Part shown: in pieces, positions 47,433 to 56,808 of the stretch
How the letters are laid out: every line of letters starts with the position of its first letter
How positions within the stretch are numbered: the first letter of the stretch is position 1
Assembly (NCBI GenBank): GCA_036346225.1
Contig: JARFIW010001480.1
Location: 8,835,001 to 8,899,000 of the forward strand
Reading direction: 5' to 3'
DNA from: Platerodrilus igneus
Taxonomy: Eukaryota > Arthropoda > Insecta > Coleoptera > Lycidae
Length of the DNA stretch: 64,000 bases
Translations under genes and position numbers: made by a program
The notes under the pieces: model-generated
What the model was told of the DNA's origin: nothing
Seen by the model: only the letters and a program-made list of their open reading frames with translations
Database searches by the model: none

Positions 47433-47997
47433 TACGCTTGCGAATTCAATAATGCTGTTAGGGGTTTTCTCATTTCCAGCAATCGGCAAACATCTAGGAA
47501 TAATGCTGACTCAAAACTTTGGCTCTGATCGGCGTGCAAATCCACAGGAACTGCAATACGGTAGAATAGTTTCTTTACCAGCACGTCAGCGACAGTTACA
47601 GCTTCTTGGTTTGGTATAGCATACGTTCAGGTTCACTTCGTAAAGTAGTCCATGGGTACCAAGATATACTTATTTCCGTAGTCTGTCTCGGGGAATCTAC
47701 CGGCAATATCGATTGTCACTCTCTGAAAGGGACTCCTTACGGTGTACTGTCTCATTGAAACTTTACGGTTTCCCATTGGGGCGCACAACTGACACTTGTG
47801 GCACCACTCTTCTACATCGTCCTTGAAGCTTACTCTGTAAAATTTCGATCGGACTTTCTCCAGAGCTTTTTAACGCCAAAGTGCCCTCCCGAGATCCCAG
47901 TATGCAAACGTCCTAAAACCTCTGACATTCGGTTTTTAGGAACTACCACCTAAAGCCCGCTCGCAGATCCATTTCTATTTTCCCAAGATTGCACCTA
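47433..47997 (-). pseudogene. Integrase N-terminal half of the minus-strand gypsy element
   Basis: The minus strand reads the zinc-binding part with HLC-CA cysteines, DIAGRFPETDYGNKYILVPM, DYFTK, then AIPNQEAVTVADVLVKKLFY, then DLHAD and SFESALFLDVCRLLEMRKP before the solo LTR. Stops occur after DYFTK. Bases 47628-47996 are nearly identical to 36445-36840. At 47997 it is interrupted exactly where the LTR-like end of the plus-strand gypsy begins. Confidence 0.8.
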
Positions 47998-48310
47998 TGA
48001 ATCATCTTTTAATTCAGGATATATATATATATAAGACTGCTGATAAATGTAAAATTAGTCTATATCAGAATGTCGAAAATAAATTATATCGTGTAAAGTT
48101 GTAAATAGTTGAGCTTTTGGAAGTCCAAGAGTAAACATTAATTTATATTATGTGAACGTGCTATTGTACACACAGCTTGTAGAATACATAAATAGACAAA
48201 AGTGTAATAAATAAATAGGAGTGTTTAGTGTTGTTAATAGACCTATGGTTAAGAATTTAGTTTAAGAAGATATTAGTGCTTGTAAATAGCATTAGTGTGA
48301 TAATGTTTCG
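47998..48310 (+). repeat. 5' LTR-like repeat, truncated
   Basis: It starts TGAATCATCTTTTAATTCAG and matches 51339-51645, including CAGCTTGTAGAATACATAAA, GTGTAATAAATAAATAG, TTAATAGACCTATGGTTAAG and AGATATTAGTGCTTGTAAAT. The match ends at about 48310, after which RT sequence begins, so the remainder of the LTR was lost with the internal 5' part. Confidence 0.72.
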
Positions 48311-48329
48311 TAAACTGCGTTTACAATTG

Positions 48330-48720
48330 GAACTGGAATAAGGCAGTTCAAGATCATGCCATTTGGATTATGCAATGCCCTTGTTACTTTCGAACGATTG
48401 ATGGAGTCAATACTTTGTGGACCTGTGTTAGGCCGGTCTTTTGAAGAACATCTTAAGAACCTAGAGGAGATATTCCAAAGATTACGCGGGGAAAACCTTA
48501 CATTGAACCCCAAGAAGTGTCACATATTTGGAAAAGAGGTGAAATACCTAGGACATGTCGTTTCGGAGACCGGAATAAAAGCTGACCCTGACAAAATAAA
48601 AACGGTGCAAAAGTGGCCTACACCAGCAGATATACACCAACTACGCAGTTTTCTAAGATTGTGCACATATTACCGACGTTTTATACAGGGTTTGCGCACA
48701 TTGCCAAATCGTTAACGAAA
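48330..48720 (+). pseudogene. Reverse transcriptase fragment lacking the catalytic YxDD box
   Basis: It reads RQFKIMPFGLCNALVTFERL, MESILCGPVLGRSFEEHLKN, then LNPKKCHIFGKEVKYLGHVV, LRSFLRLCTYYRRFIQG. Between ILCGP and VLGRSFEEHL the segment that normally holds the YxDD pair is missing in frame, so the enzyme cannot polymerise. Fingers and palm upstream are absent. It ends in a stop near 48714, after which RNase H text continues in other frames. Confidence 0.88.
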
Positions 48721-49210
48721 TTAACCGAAGATGGACAAGAATATGATTGAAATGACGACTGCCACAGTGCATTTGAACAACTGAAACGGCTACTAGTTAC
48801 AGCACCAATTTTGAGTTATCCACGGATGAAGGAAATTTGTGTTGGATACCGATGCCAGCTACATGTATAGGAGCGTTCTTTCTCAAGTGCAGGACGGACG
48901 TAAAAAGTTATTGGGTAATCAGCTAGGTCTTGTCGTGGCCAGAAAGGAACTATTGTGTGACAAGAAGGGAGCTGTTGGCCGTCGTCAAATCCGCATAGCA
49001 CTTTTATAAGTACGTATGCGGCCGTAAATTCCTGTTGAGAACAGACCATGCTGCACTAAAATGGTCACTGCAGTTTCGAAATCCTGAAGGGCAAGTTGCA
49101 AGGTGGATAGAGCGGCTGCAGGAATATGACTTTGACACAGAACATCGTGTAGGAACTAGCCATCGGAATGCAGACGCTCTGTCAAGAAAACCTTGTCCGG
49201 TAGGCTGCAA
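48721..49210 (+). pseudogene. RNase H region
   Basis: Broken frames give CHSAFEQLKRLLVTAPILSY (about 48765) and, in an open stretch from 49035, RTDHAALKWSLQFRNPEGQV, ARWIERLQEYDFDTEHRVG and HRNADALSRKPCP. The ALSR motif and the preceding Asp are typical of the end of a gypsy RNase H. The first catalytic acids lie in the broken part. Confidence 0.85.
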
Positions 49211-50560
49211 TCAGTGCTCCAAGATGGAAGAGAAAATAGGTGTCATCCATAGAATGACGGTAACCGATGATACTTGGCGACCCGAAAGAATCCGAGAAGA
49301 CCGGGAGAATGACGCCGAATTGGGACGTATTATTGAGTGGAAGTTAGGACAACGACCAGCTTGGGAAGAAATTAGTATTTCAAGTAAGATCCTGAAGGCA
49401 TACTGGGCACAGTGGGACTCCTTGGTGATTGAAAATAGAATCTTGAAACGACGCCTGGAACGTGAAGATTGCACTGAGAGACTTCAAGTGATAGTGCCGA
49501 GAAGCAGAGTGCCGGAAGTGTTGCAGCACTTGCACGATGGTATTTCCGGAGGGCACTTTGGCGTGAAAAAAACTCTCGAAAGAGTGAGAGAAAGATTCTA
49601 ATGGGTGAACTGCAAAGAAGATGTGAAGGAGTGGTGCCGGAAATGTGAGTTGTGTGTCTCTGCAAATGGCCCGGTCACAAAACGGAAAGCCCCAATGAGA
49701 CAGTATAACGTGGTGAATCTTTTTGAGAGGGTGGCCATTGATATAGCTGGCCTGTTTCCTGAATCAGAGAAAGGAAATAAATACATCTTGGTTGCAATGG
49801 ATTATTTTACCAAATGGCCGGAGGCGTATGCTATACGTAACCAAGAAGCCGAAACGGTTGCAGATGTACTAGTGAGGGAGTTGTTTTGTCGCTTTGAAGT
49901 TCCGCTGGAATTACACTCCGATTAAGATCGGAATTTGGAATCAGCATTGTTTCAAAACATCTGTAAGCATCTTGGAATCAGGAAGACTAGAACCACGCCA
50001 CTTCATCCTCAATCGGATGGAATGGTTGAAAGAATGAACAGGACGTTAGGAAAGTACCTAGTCAAAGTTATCTCTGAACATCAACGAGACTGGGATCAAT
50101 ATTTACATTTGTTCCTACTGGCGTACCGATCTTCGGTGCATGACAGCACAGGATACTCTCCCACTTACGTGATGTTAGGACGTGAATTGCGGATATCATG
50201 TGTTCTTCAGTTTGGATTTAAACCTGGAGAAGAGATCGCCGGTGAAGATTACGTTAGTAAGCTTCGTGAAAGATCAAATAGCATTCACGAAAACGTCAGA
50301 AAGAATATCCAGGCAGCAAACGATCGAATAAAATCACAATATGACACGAGAACACAAGAAGGTGGTTACCAATCTGGAGATTTAGTGTGATTGTACAATC
50401 CACATAGAAAGCGTGGATTGTCGCCAAAATTACAAAGACAAAGGGACAAAGTGTTAAAAAGAATTAATGATGTAGTATACCGGATCAGAAGATCTCCTCG
50501 TGGTAAACCGAAAGTGGTACAGTTTGACCGTTTAACATCCTACGCTGGCAAAAACCAGGA
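49211..50560 (+). pseudogene. Integrase of the plus-strand gypsy element
   Basis: The linker (49211-49500) leads to the HHCC zinc-binding domain (VLQHLHDGISGGHFGVKK, then CRKCELCVS). The core follows with VAIDIAGLFPESEKGNKYIL, HSD at 49915 and DGMVERMNRTLGKYLV at 50020, giving D, D and E. The C-terminal part holds LYNPHRKRGLSPKLQRQ, KVLKRINDVVYRIRRSPRGK and FDRLTSYAG. Three stop codons are each one base from a sense codon (49599, 49923, 50388), and a few residues are missing after LQRQ. The frame is otherwise intact, so decay is recent or mild, in contrast to RT. The integrase reads directly into the macrodomain. Confidence 0.9.
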
Positions 50561-51287
50561 AGGCTCGAATAATGAGAATGGTGTTCGACGAGTTATTAAT
50601 CATGAGCCAAATGAAGATTTTGAGAGTTTTATGGCGGCGTATGGTGGTTCCGCTAAGGCGAGATTTGGCGTTGTTGTTGAAAAACAGCAAGATCTGTTTA
50701 GAGCACCAGAAGAGTATTCTCTTGCGCATTGCGTAGTTCAAGATGTGGAAATGTTAATAGGAATAGCTGTTGTTTTCAAGAAAAAGCTTGGATGTGTGGA
50801 TGAATTAGTACAACAGCAGCCAAGTGTAGGAAAAGCTTTGGATCTTCAAGATAAAAATCGTTATGTTTACTATCTGGTCACCAAAAATTCTTCATGGCAG
50901 AGACCTAGTTATGGACATCTATGGGAGGCTTTACTGCATCTTAAAGCTCAGATGATGGAAAAAGGAGTAACGAAACTAGCGGTGCCCAAGCTCGACTGTG
51001 GATTGGATCGCTTAGATTGGAGGATAGTCCAAAATATGCTAGAAGTAGTTTTCCAGGAAACCAACGTACAGGTCTTTGTTGTTATCAACCGGTTGCCTAC
51101 CAAGACCAAGAAAAAAAAATTAACTGTTATTTCCAACGACGTGGTGGATGCACCAAAGGAGATACCTGCCGATACCGTCATCAGTCATCGAATTGGCGTC
51201 AAAATGTTTTTACAGTTACGAGTTTTAAAGAGGAGGCAGTGTTACGAGCTACTATTAGACAACCCGTCAAACACACAAACACCGTAA
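50391..51287 (+). CDS. Integrase tail fused to OARD1/TARG1-type macrodomain
   Basis: This is a 298-codon open frame. Residues 1-53 are the integrase C-terminal tail and about 54-91 a linker. Residues 92-232 (50664-51086) form a macrodomain: KQQDLFRAPEEYSLAHCV, MLIGIAVVFKKKLGCVDELV, RYVYYLVTK, an alpha-helical segment, then LAVPKLDCGLDRLDWRIVQ and VQVFVV. This is the layout of OARD1/TARG1 (C6orf130), which removes mono-ADP-ribose from acidic side chains and deacetylates O-acetyl-ADP-ribose. The catalytic Lys (K165, in YYLVTK) and Asp (D206, in CGLD) and the adenine-binding Asp of DLF are kept. After the A9 run at 51111 the frame (residues 241-298) is probably not the native one. It is intact where RT and integrase are broken; a host-gene chimera is less likely because no intron is seen and the fusion follows the integrase directly. 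Expression is unknown. Confidence 0.85.
   Translation: MYNPHRKRGLSPKLQRQRDKVLKRINDVVYRIRRSPRGKPKVVQFDRLTSYAGKNQEGSNNENGVRRVINHEPNEDFESFMAAYGGSAKARFGVVVEKQQDLFRAPEEYSLAHCVVQDVEMLIGIAVVFKKKLGCVDELVQQQPSVGKALDLQDKNRYVYYLVTKNSSWQRPSYGHLWEALLHLKAQMMEKGVTKLAVPKLDCGLDRLDWRIVQNMLEVVFQETNVQVFVVINRLPTKTKKKKLTVISNDVVDAPKEIPADTVISHRIGVKMFLQLRVLKRRQCYELLLDNPSNTQTP
51111..51119 (+). promoter_or_regulatory. A9 run: candidate -1 frameshift site
   Basis: GAAAAAAAAAT interrupts the macrodomain frame after LPTKTK. Slipping back one base makes the frame continue INCYFQRRGGCTKGDTCRYR and so on through the CCCH finger to a TAG at 51311. Homopolymeric A runs are known slippage sites in retroelements, but a one-base indel or sequencing error would look identical. 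Confidence 0.4.
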
Positions 51288-51313
51288 GCAACGTATATAC
51301 TACAGAAACCTAG
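51119..51313 (+). CDS. CCCH zinc finger downstream of the macrodomain (-1 frame)
   Basis: In the -1 frame the text is INCYFQRRGGCTKGDTCRYR H, with C-x7-C-x5-C-x3-H (Cys codons at 51125, 51149, 51167; His at 51179). This is the CCCH class (C-x7-9-C-x4-6-C-x3-H) that mainly binds RNA. About 40 residues with a basic, Thr/Ser-rich character follow to the stop at 51311. It has no own good start and would be made only as part of the preceding protein. It may be an added nucleic-acid-binding tail analogous to gag zinc knuckles, but it is CCCH and not CCHC. Confidence 0.6.
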   Translation: MNCYFQRRGGCTKGDTCRYRHQSSNWRQNVFTVTSFKEEAVLRATIRQPVKHTNTVSNVYTTET

Positions 51314-51338
51314 AATTTTCTATCATATACAGAAGTAT

Positions 51339-51778
51339 GAATAATCCTTTTAATTCAGGGTATATATAAGATTGGTTATAAATGTAAGAGTTAGTCTATA
51401 TAAGAATGTCGTATATAAATCATCTGGTATATAGTTAGTGGTTCATTACCTTCTGAAAGTCTTTTAGGAAATATAAGTTTATTTTATGTGACCGTGTCTA
51501 TTGTACAGACAGCTTGTAGAATACATAAATAGCCAAAAGTGTAATAAATAAATAGTAGTCAGTGTTGTTAATAGACCTATGGTTAAGAATTTAGTTTAAG
51601 AAGATATTAGTGCTTGTAAATAGCATTAATGTGATAGTGCTTCATTGTTAATTGGTCTGAAAACATTTATAAATAAGGCATATACTGGATATAATTGGAC
51701 TTATGAATAGTAAGTAATAAAGACTTTTATTACTACTTGTTTTAAATTAGTGAAACGCGTTAGTAGTAGCCCGCTACA
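51339..51778 (+). repeat. 3' LTR-like repeat
   Basis: It starts TGAATAATCCTTTTAATTC, contains TATATAAG (about 51362), two AATAAATAAATAG-like signals (about 51545) and ATAATAAAGAC (about 51715), and ends GCCCGCTACA. The first 305 bp match 47998-48310. Boundaries rest on the TG and CA termini and on the match. Confidence 0.65.
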
Positions 51779-52080
51779 ATATTTTTTTAATTTTATTTTT
51801 ATAATAACAAAACCTAAAAAAACGCAAAACACAAATTTTGATCAGTTTCAGTCCGGTTAATTGTAATGTCTAGTCATAAGCAATTTGTGCTTATGTATTG
51901 TTAAGCCACAATTGTAAATCACACCACTTAGTTAAAACCAGTCGACGGTTAAAAGGCTTTTGGAAAAAGTTTTTATCATTACATTTTGTATGTACATACA
52001 GAATCATGTTCAATAGAGTAGAAAGATAATTTGCATTCTAATAACAAAAACAATTAGATACAACTCACCTTTTGACTTGG
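51779..52080. other. No recognisable gene
   Basis: AT-rich spacer between the gypsy 3' end and the candidate minus-strand exon. Confidence 0.5.
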
Positions 52081-52136
52081 TTGAGTGTGATTCTGCTTGG
52101 CTGCTTCAACTTTCCATTGGCAATCATTTACCTTGT
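52077..52136 (-). other. Candidate internal exon on the minus strand
   Basis: On the minus strand TTTTTTACAAG (acceptor-like) precedes about 60 bases ending CAAAAG|GTGAGT. One frame reads VNDCQWKVEAAKQNHTQPSQ K and another starts at an internal ATG (MIANGKLKQPSRITLNQVK). The composition is gene-like and the splice donor is good. I do not recognise the protein. It lies about 600 bp from, and divergent to, the RS gene. Confidence 0.3.
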
Positions 52137-52733
52137 AAAAAATTAACATTAGTGAGTAATTTTGTAAAATTCTTCCTTTGATTCTAAAGAAAGGTCATTT
52201 AATAATACAGATCAGTTGGATTACCACTTACAAAATAATTGTTTTTTTTTACTTTTAATATCGGATAGGTAGCCCATACTGTAGGTGCTTTATACCTTTC
52301 ACCATTTCAAAGTTTTCAACGAATAATTAATTGTTTGTTTACACAAACTCCATTTATTATAGTTTGGAAATGAACATTATCTAACTGCCAAATAAAAAAC
52401 CAAGAATTAAATATAAATATTTCAAATTTGTAAAATAGGGGATATATTTATTTCCTTAGTTGAAAGCAAGAAACATATATTTTTGCAAAAGCAGTAATTA
52501 AAAAAGATTTAAAAGTCTGTTTCTATCTAGAATTAAAACTGTTATATTATTGGTCGTTAAAAATGTAAACGTACGTAATGTGAAGTTGACTTTTGCGGTT
52601 AGTTATACACATCCAACACACCAAATTAACTCGGATGGCAAGTTGTTTTGATAAACTGTTTTACGCGAAAATATGTTGAATTGTTTAGTGTTTTGAACAA
52701 AATACGAAATTAGTGTTAGATTTCGATTCATAA

Positions 52734-55313
52734 ATGGATATTGAAGGAGGTATACTTATAATTGTTATTCTAATCTTAGCTGTTTTAGCCTATAACCTAC
52801 ATTTTTTAGAGGATGCTTCAATCAACAATGGGCGTAATTCCAGATCTCGATCAAACTCTCAGAACAAATCTAGATCGCAATCACCAGAAGTAAATGGGAT
52901 TGATAATTCAGTAAGATCTCGCTCTCGTTCTCATTTTAGTGATTCAGGTTCAATGAGCATTGATGTATCGCCAGTTAAAAGTGGCAGGTCTCGTTCAGAT
53001 TCGGGTTCATCTTATGATCCCCTTAAGAGCCCAAGAAGACAAAGTAGGTCACGTTCTTGGTCTCGCTCAAGGAGTCCAAATGCCGGTGTTGTAAATGGAC
53101 GTGCTCAGTCGAAATCACGATCTAGAAGTGGTTCGCCGAAATCAAGATCAGTGTCTGGTTCACCTAGAAGTTCACGATCCCGTTCACAATCAGTTTATTC
53201 AAGAGTTTACCATTCACGATCACGGTCTAGGTCTGGATCGAATTTAAATCGTTCCAGATCAAATTCACGTTCGTTGTCAAGGTCTGGTTCTCTAACTTCT
53301 AAACAATCAAATTCTCGCTCGCAATCACCTATATCAAGGCATTCTAGATCTAGATCTGGTTCGTCTCGACCAAAATCAAGATCTAGATCTGGTTCAGCTC
53401 GGTCAAAATCCAGATCTCCCTTAATTTCTTCAAATTTGAACAAACTTTCATCAAAGACCAGGTCTAAATCAAAGTCACGCTCCAATTCACCTTCCATTGT
53501 TCGCCATTCGAAATCTCGTTCGCCCAAATCTAGGTCTGCTTCCGTAAATTCACACCACTCCAGTTCTCGGCAATCAGTATCTGGTCCTCCACATAAATCG
53601 AAATCACTAGCAGAAGAACCTCCTAGACGTTCTCGGTCTGGTTCAGGTTCTCCTCCAGCCCGTTCAAGTTCACAACATGCCAATTCCAGTTTGCAATGTT
53701 CCCCATCGGGTTCTCATCATTCCTATTCTCGTTCAAGGCGTTCTCGATCAGGCTCCCACAGATCAGAGCCTGGCTTTCATCGTTCTCGTTCAGGTTCTAA
53801 AGCTTCGCATCATTCTAAATCACATTCTAGGCATTCACGCTCAGCATCTCCACAGTTACGTTCCCAATCTCCTTCTACTAGAAATCGTTCTATTGTAGGT
53901 TCTCTACGGTCACGATCGGGTTCTCGGAACTCGAATGCTAGTTCTCGCCAATCACGATCAGTATCTCCACAGTCACATGCGGCTTCTAAAAGGTCTCGTT
54001 CTGTTTCTCTCCATTCTCGTTCTAGTTCCCGCAATTCTCTTGGCTCTAGACGATCTCGTTCTGGATCTGTAAAGTCTTCTGTTAGTAAACGCCGTTCACG
54101 TTCAGTATCAATAAGGTCTCGTTCTGGTTCCAAAAAATCACGTTCTGGTTCCCCAAGATCTCGTTCTGGATCCCAAAGACCAGATTCTGCTTCCAAACGG
54201 CAACACTCTTCTTCTCCAAGATCACGTTCTGGTTCTCAAAGGCCACGTTCTGGATCTCCAAGATCACGTTCAGGTTCTCTGAGATCACATCCGGGTTCTC
54301 TTAGATCACGTTCAGGTTCTCATAGATCACGTTCCGGTTCTCATAGATCACGCTTTCGGGTTCTCATAGATCACGTTCGGGTTCTCATAGATCACGTTCG
54401 GGCTCTCATAGATCACGTTCGGGTTCTTTAAGGTCGCGTTCTGGTTCTATAAAATCGCGGGCTGGCTCTATAAAATCGCACTCTGGTTCTAGGAAGTCGC
54501 GTTCGGCTTCTTTAAGATCACGTTCAGGTTCCAGAAAATCACGCTCAGGTTCCAGGAAGATCGCGTTCTGGTTCCAGAAGATCGCGTTCTGGTTCCAGAA
54601 GATCGCGTTCTGGTTCCAGAAGATCGCGTTCTGGTTTCAGAAGATCGCGTTCTGGTTCAAGAAGATCGCGTTCTGGTTCAAGAAAATCACGCTCTGGTTC
54701 AAGAAAATCACATACTAGTTCTAGGAGATCACGTTCCGGTTCCCGAAAATCACGTGCTGGTTCTCGAAAATCACGTTCTGGTTCTCGAAAATCACGTTCT
54801 GGTTCTCGAAGATCGCGTTCTGGTTCTAGAAGATCGCGTTCGGCTTCTCCTCGGTCTCGCTCTGGTTCACACAGATCTCGGTCGGGTTCTCATGGATCTC
54901 GTTCTCATCGTTCACGTTCTGGTTCTCATAGATCACGTTCTGGCTCGCGGCGTTCACGTTCGAGATCTGTTGGGTCACATTCTGGTTCCAGACACTCACG
55001 TTCCGGTTCACCGCGTTCTAGATCAGGCTCTGTTGGAGTAAAATCTAAATCTGGCGTTCGAACAAAGTCTCGCTCTGCATCCAAATCTGATTCAGATGCA
55101 GAGAAGCGGACTATAGGAAAACGACGTATTTTGTCTGATTCTGAGGATGAGGATGTTGTACAATCTAAGCCAAATAAGCAAATTGTAAGTGACGATGAAG
55201 ATGATCCTGTTAATTCGTCTGTTGAAGAGCCTGCTATAGAAAAGAAAATTGAAGACGTTGTTCCTGATCTATCAGATGACTCTGATGAAGGAATTGATCC
55301 ATCACGAGGAGGG
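52734..55313 (+). CDS. RS/RSGS-repeat nuclear protein, IWS1/LEO1-like N-terminal exon
   Basis: ATG at 52734 starts MDIEG. A 60-nt phase-1 intron is inferred at 52750-52809 (GTATAC...TTTTTTAG); spliced, the text runs MDIEGEDASINNGRNSRSRS. A very long exon follows with hundreds of RS, GSRSRS and SRSGS repeats (to about 55030). It ends with an acidic, Ser-rich tail: GKRRILSDSEDEDVV, IVSDDEDD, VPDLSDDSDEG, DPSRGG, and a donor GTAATT at 55314. RS repeats target nuclear speckles or transcription complexes. The SDSEDED-type tail recalls the N-terminal halves of IWS1 or LEO1 elongation factors, but the conserved folded domain would lie in downstream exons not identified. Two indels inside the repeats (+2 near 54353, +1 near 54560) shift then restore the frame; a TAA at 54429 stops the original frame between them. 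Assembly error in a repeat is likely. Confidence 0.75.
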
Positions 55314-55319
55314 TAATTG

Positions 55320-55587
55320 AATTTTTTAAATATTTTAAATAATTAGGATTTATTTCCTTAGAATTTATATTATGTGTAGATATTGTAAATACTTCGATAG
55401 CTTTCATTTGTTGCTGCAACATAAGTTATTATTCATTCACTAGTAGATATGAAAATATGTTAAATTTGAAGTAAGAATTATTAATTATCTTGTTGGATGC
55501 TTTATCAGGTGGCATTGATATCAAGAAAGCGTATGCCATTTTTCTTGAACAAAACAATATCTTGTTACCATGGTAACTTAATAATAA
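55320..55587. other. Probable intron of the RS gene
   Basis: AT-rich sequence following the GTAATT donor at 55314. No following exon is recognised before the repeats begin. Confidence 0.4.
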
Positions 55588-56035
55588 TAATATTTTTTCT
55601 GTGACGGGAAAAAAATTTGACATTTAATGTTTCTTGACAGGTTACAAAATGTCACTTTTTATGAATTTACTTTTTTCCACGGGAAAGAAATGAGTACTTT
55701 TTTCCCGGGTATGTACAAATAAGTATCCACTCGCAGAATTAAATTGACAGATATTTGATTACTTTAAAGGTTTCCTTAGCAACGCAAGTCTAACTATTTT
55801 TATACGTACAACAGCCTACTTGTTTGAAACTTCAAACTTGACATCGATTGATTTTTTGACTTTAATATATTGTAATATTTTTTTCAATATTAAATCACCG
55901 TTTCGCCTGTCGCAGAAAAAATAGTGTATTATACACAGGTGGAATTGTGAAGATTTTAACTCTCGGTGTTTAGTCTCCCGATGCGAAGCTAAAATCTAGT
56001 ACTTTTTCCCCTGTATAATAAATAACTATTATTTA
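55588..56035. repeat. MITE-like repeat, short copy
   Basis: This is homologous to 16467-17055: TTCTGTGACGGGAAAAAAAT, TTTCTTGACAGGT, GAGTACTTTTTTCCC, ATTTGATTACTTTAAAGG, GACATCGATTGATTTTTTGA, GTATTATACA and AGTACTTTTTCCCCTGTATA. It lacks the roughly 110-bp segment present in the long copy. Inverted TCTGTGACGGG/CCTGTCGCAGA marks the ends of its core. Confidence 0.55.
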
Positions 56036-56808
56036 TGCAAAAAACTTTTACAGTATTCAAAAATTACATATGTGGTTACAAAATATTAGAAGACTTCCAG
56101 TTTTGCTAAATTTTATCCAGTATGTTAATTATCTGTGTTTTAAATGTCTTTAATGATTGTCCAAATATGTCAGTTTGATGATAACACTTAATAACATTCA
56201 CTAGGATTTTATTGATAAAGCATGAAAAATCAATAATACCAAGGTGAAACGCGTTGCTAACACATATACAGCCGTTAAATATATCGGTTGGGTTGAAATA
56301 CCATGAAAAGAAGCTCCTAGAAATGTTGTGTTAAAACGTCGGTTAATTAAACACCTGCGTGTTTTCTAAATGTCAAGTTCCACTTATTTTTATAGATAAC
56401 AAACAAGTTTCAAAGAATATCGGGTAAACGGTCGAATGTGTTCGCAGTAAACACTAATGAGAGGTTATTTAAAGCACGTATTTTGGGTTCACATGGAGTT
56501 GTAGAACGCGGACAGTAATATCGATTCTCTACCACTCAAACAAGGTTTGAAAGAGACGTAGAAAATGCATAAGCAAGGGACAGCGTTAAGATAGGCGGGA
56601 TTTGTAGGACGTCAATGGATAGACTATTGGTCGATATCGTTAGTTGGACATCAGACAAACACGAGAATAGTGTATATTAATTTTCAAAAAAGATCGTAAC
56701 GCCGCGCTGAATTTCGCGGAGTTAGAAATCGGTTGAGCTCAAAATTTTAAGAAATATTTTTGTAAATGAAGGACTTCGGATGAAATGCGGCCAGCAGGTG
56801 GCAGCGTA

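Larger units (their letters stand above)
47998..51778 (+). mobile_element. Gypsy retrotransposon carrying a macrodomain and CCCH finger
   Basis: LTR-like direct repeats (47998-48310, truncated, and 51339-51778) enclose RT C-terminal part, RNase H, integrase, macrodomain and CCCH finger. Gag, protease and the N-terminal half of RT are deleted: the left repeat breaks off after GTGATAATG and runs straight into the RT. The 3' unit ends GCCCGCTACA. No matching target duplication is visible at 47998 and 51779, so the flanks have been rearranged. Compared with ordinary gypsy elements the extra two modules after integrase are the remarkable point. Confidence 0.82.

Noticed and set aside
51111..51287. 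Zero-frame continuation of the macrodomain protein as native C-terminus
   Set aside because: The -1 frame holds a well-formed CCCH finger, whereas the zero-frame text resembles nothing and ends in an out-of-frame stop; kept only as an alternative.
52749..52811. Hydrophobic N-terminal segment of the RS protein as a signal anchor
   Set aside because: It coincides exactly with a 60-nt GT...AG intron-like segment with a pyrimidine tract; splicing it out leaves an uninterrupted hydrophilic start.
53207..54196. Long minus-strand ORFs (158 and 128 codons) opposite the RS gene
   Set aside because: They are acidic, repetitive mirror images forced by the RS repeat codons on the plus strand, with no independent motif.
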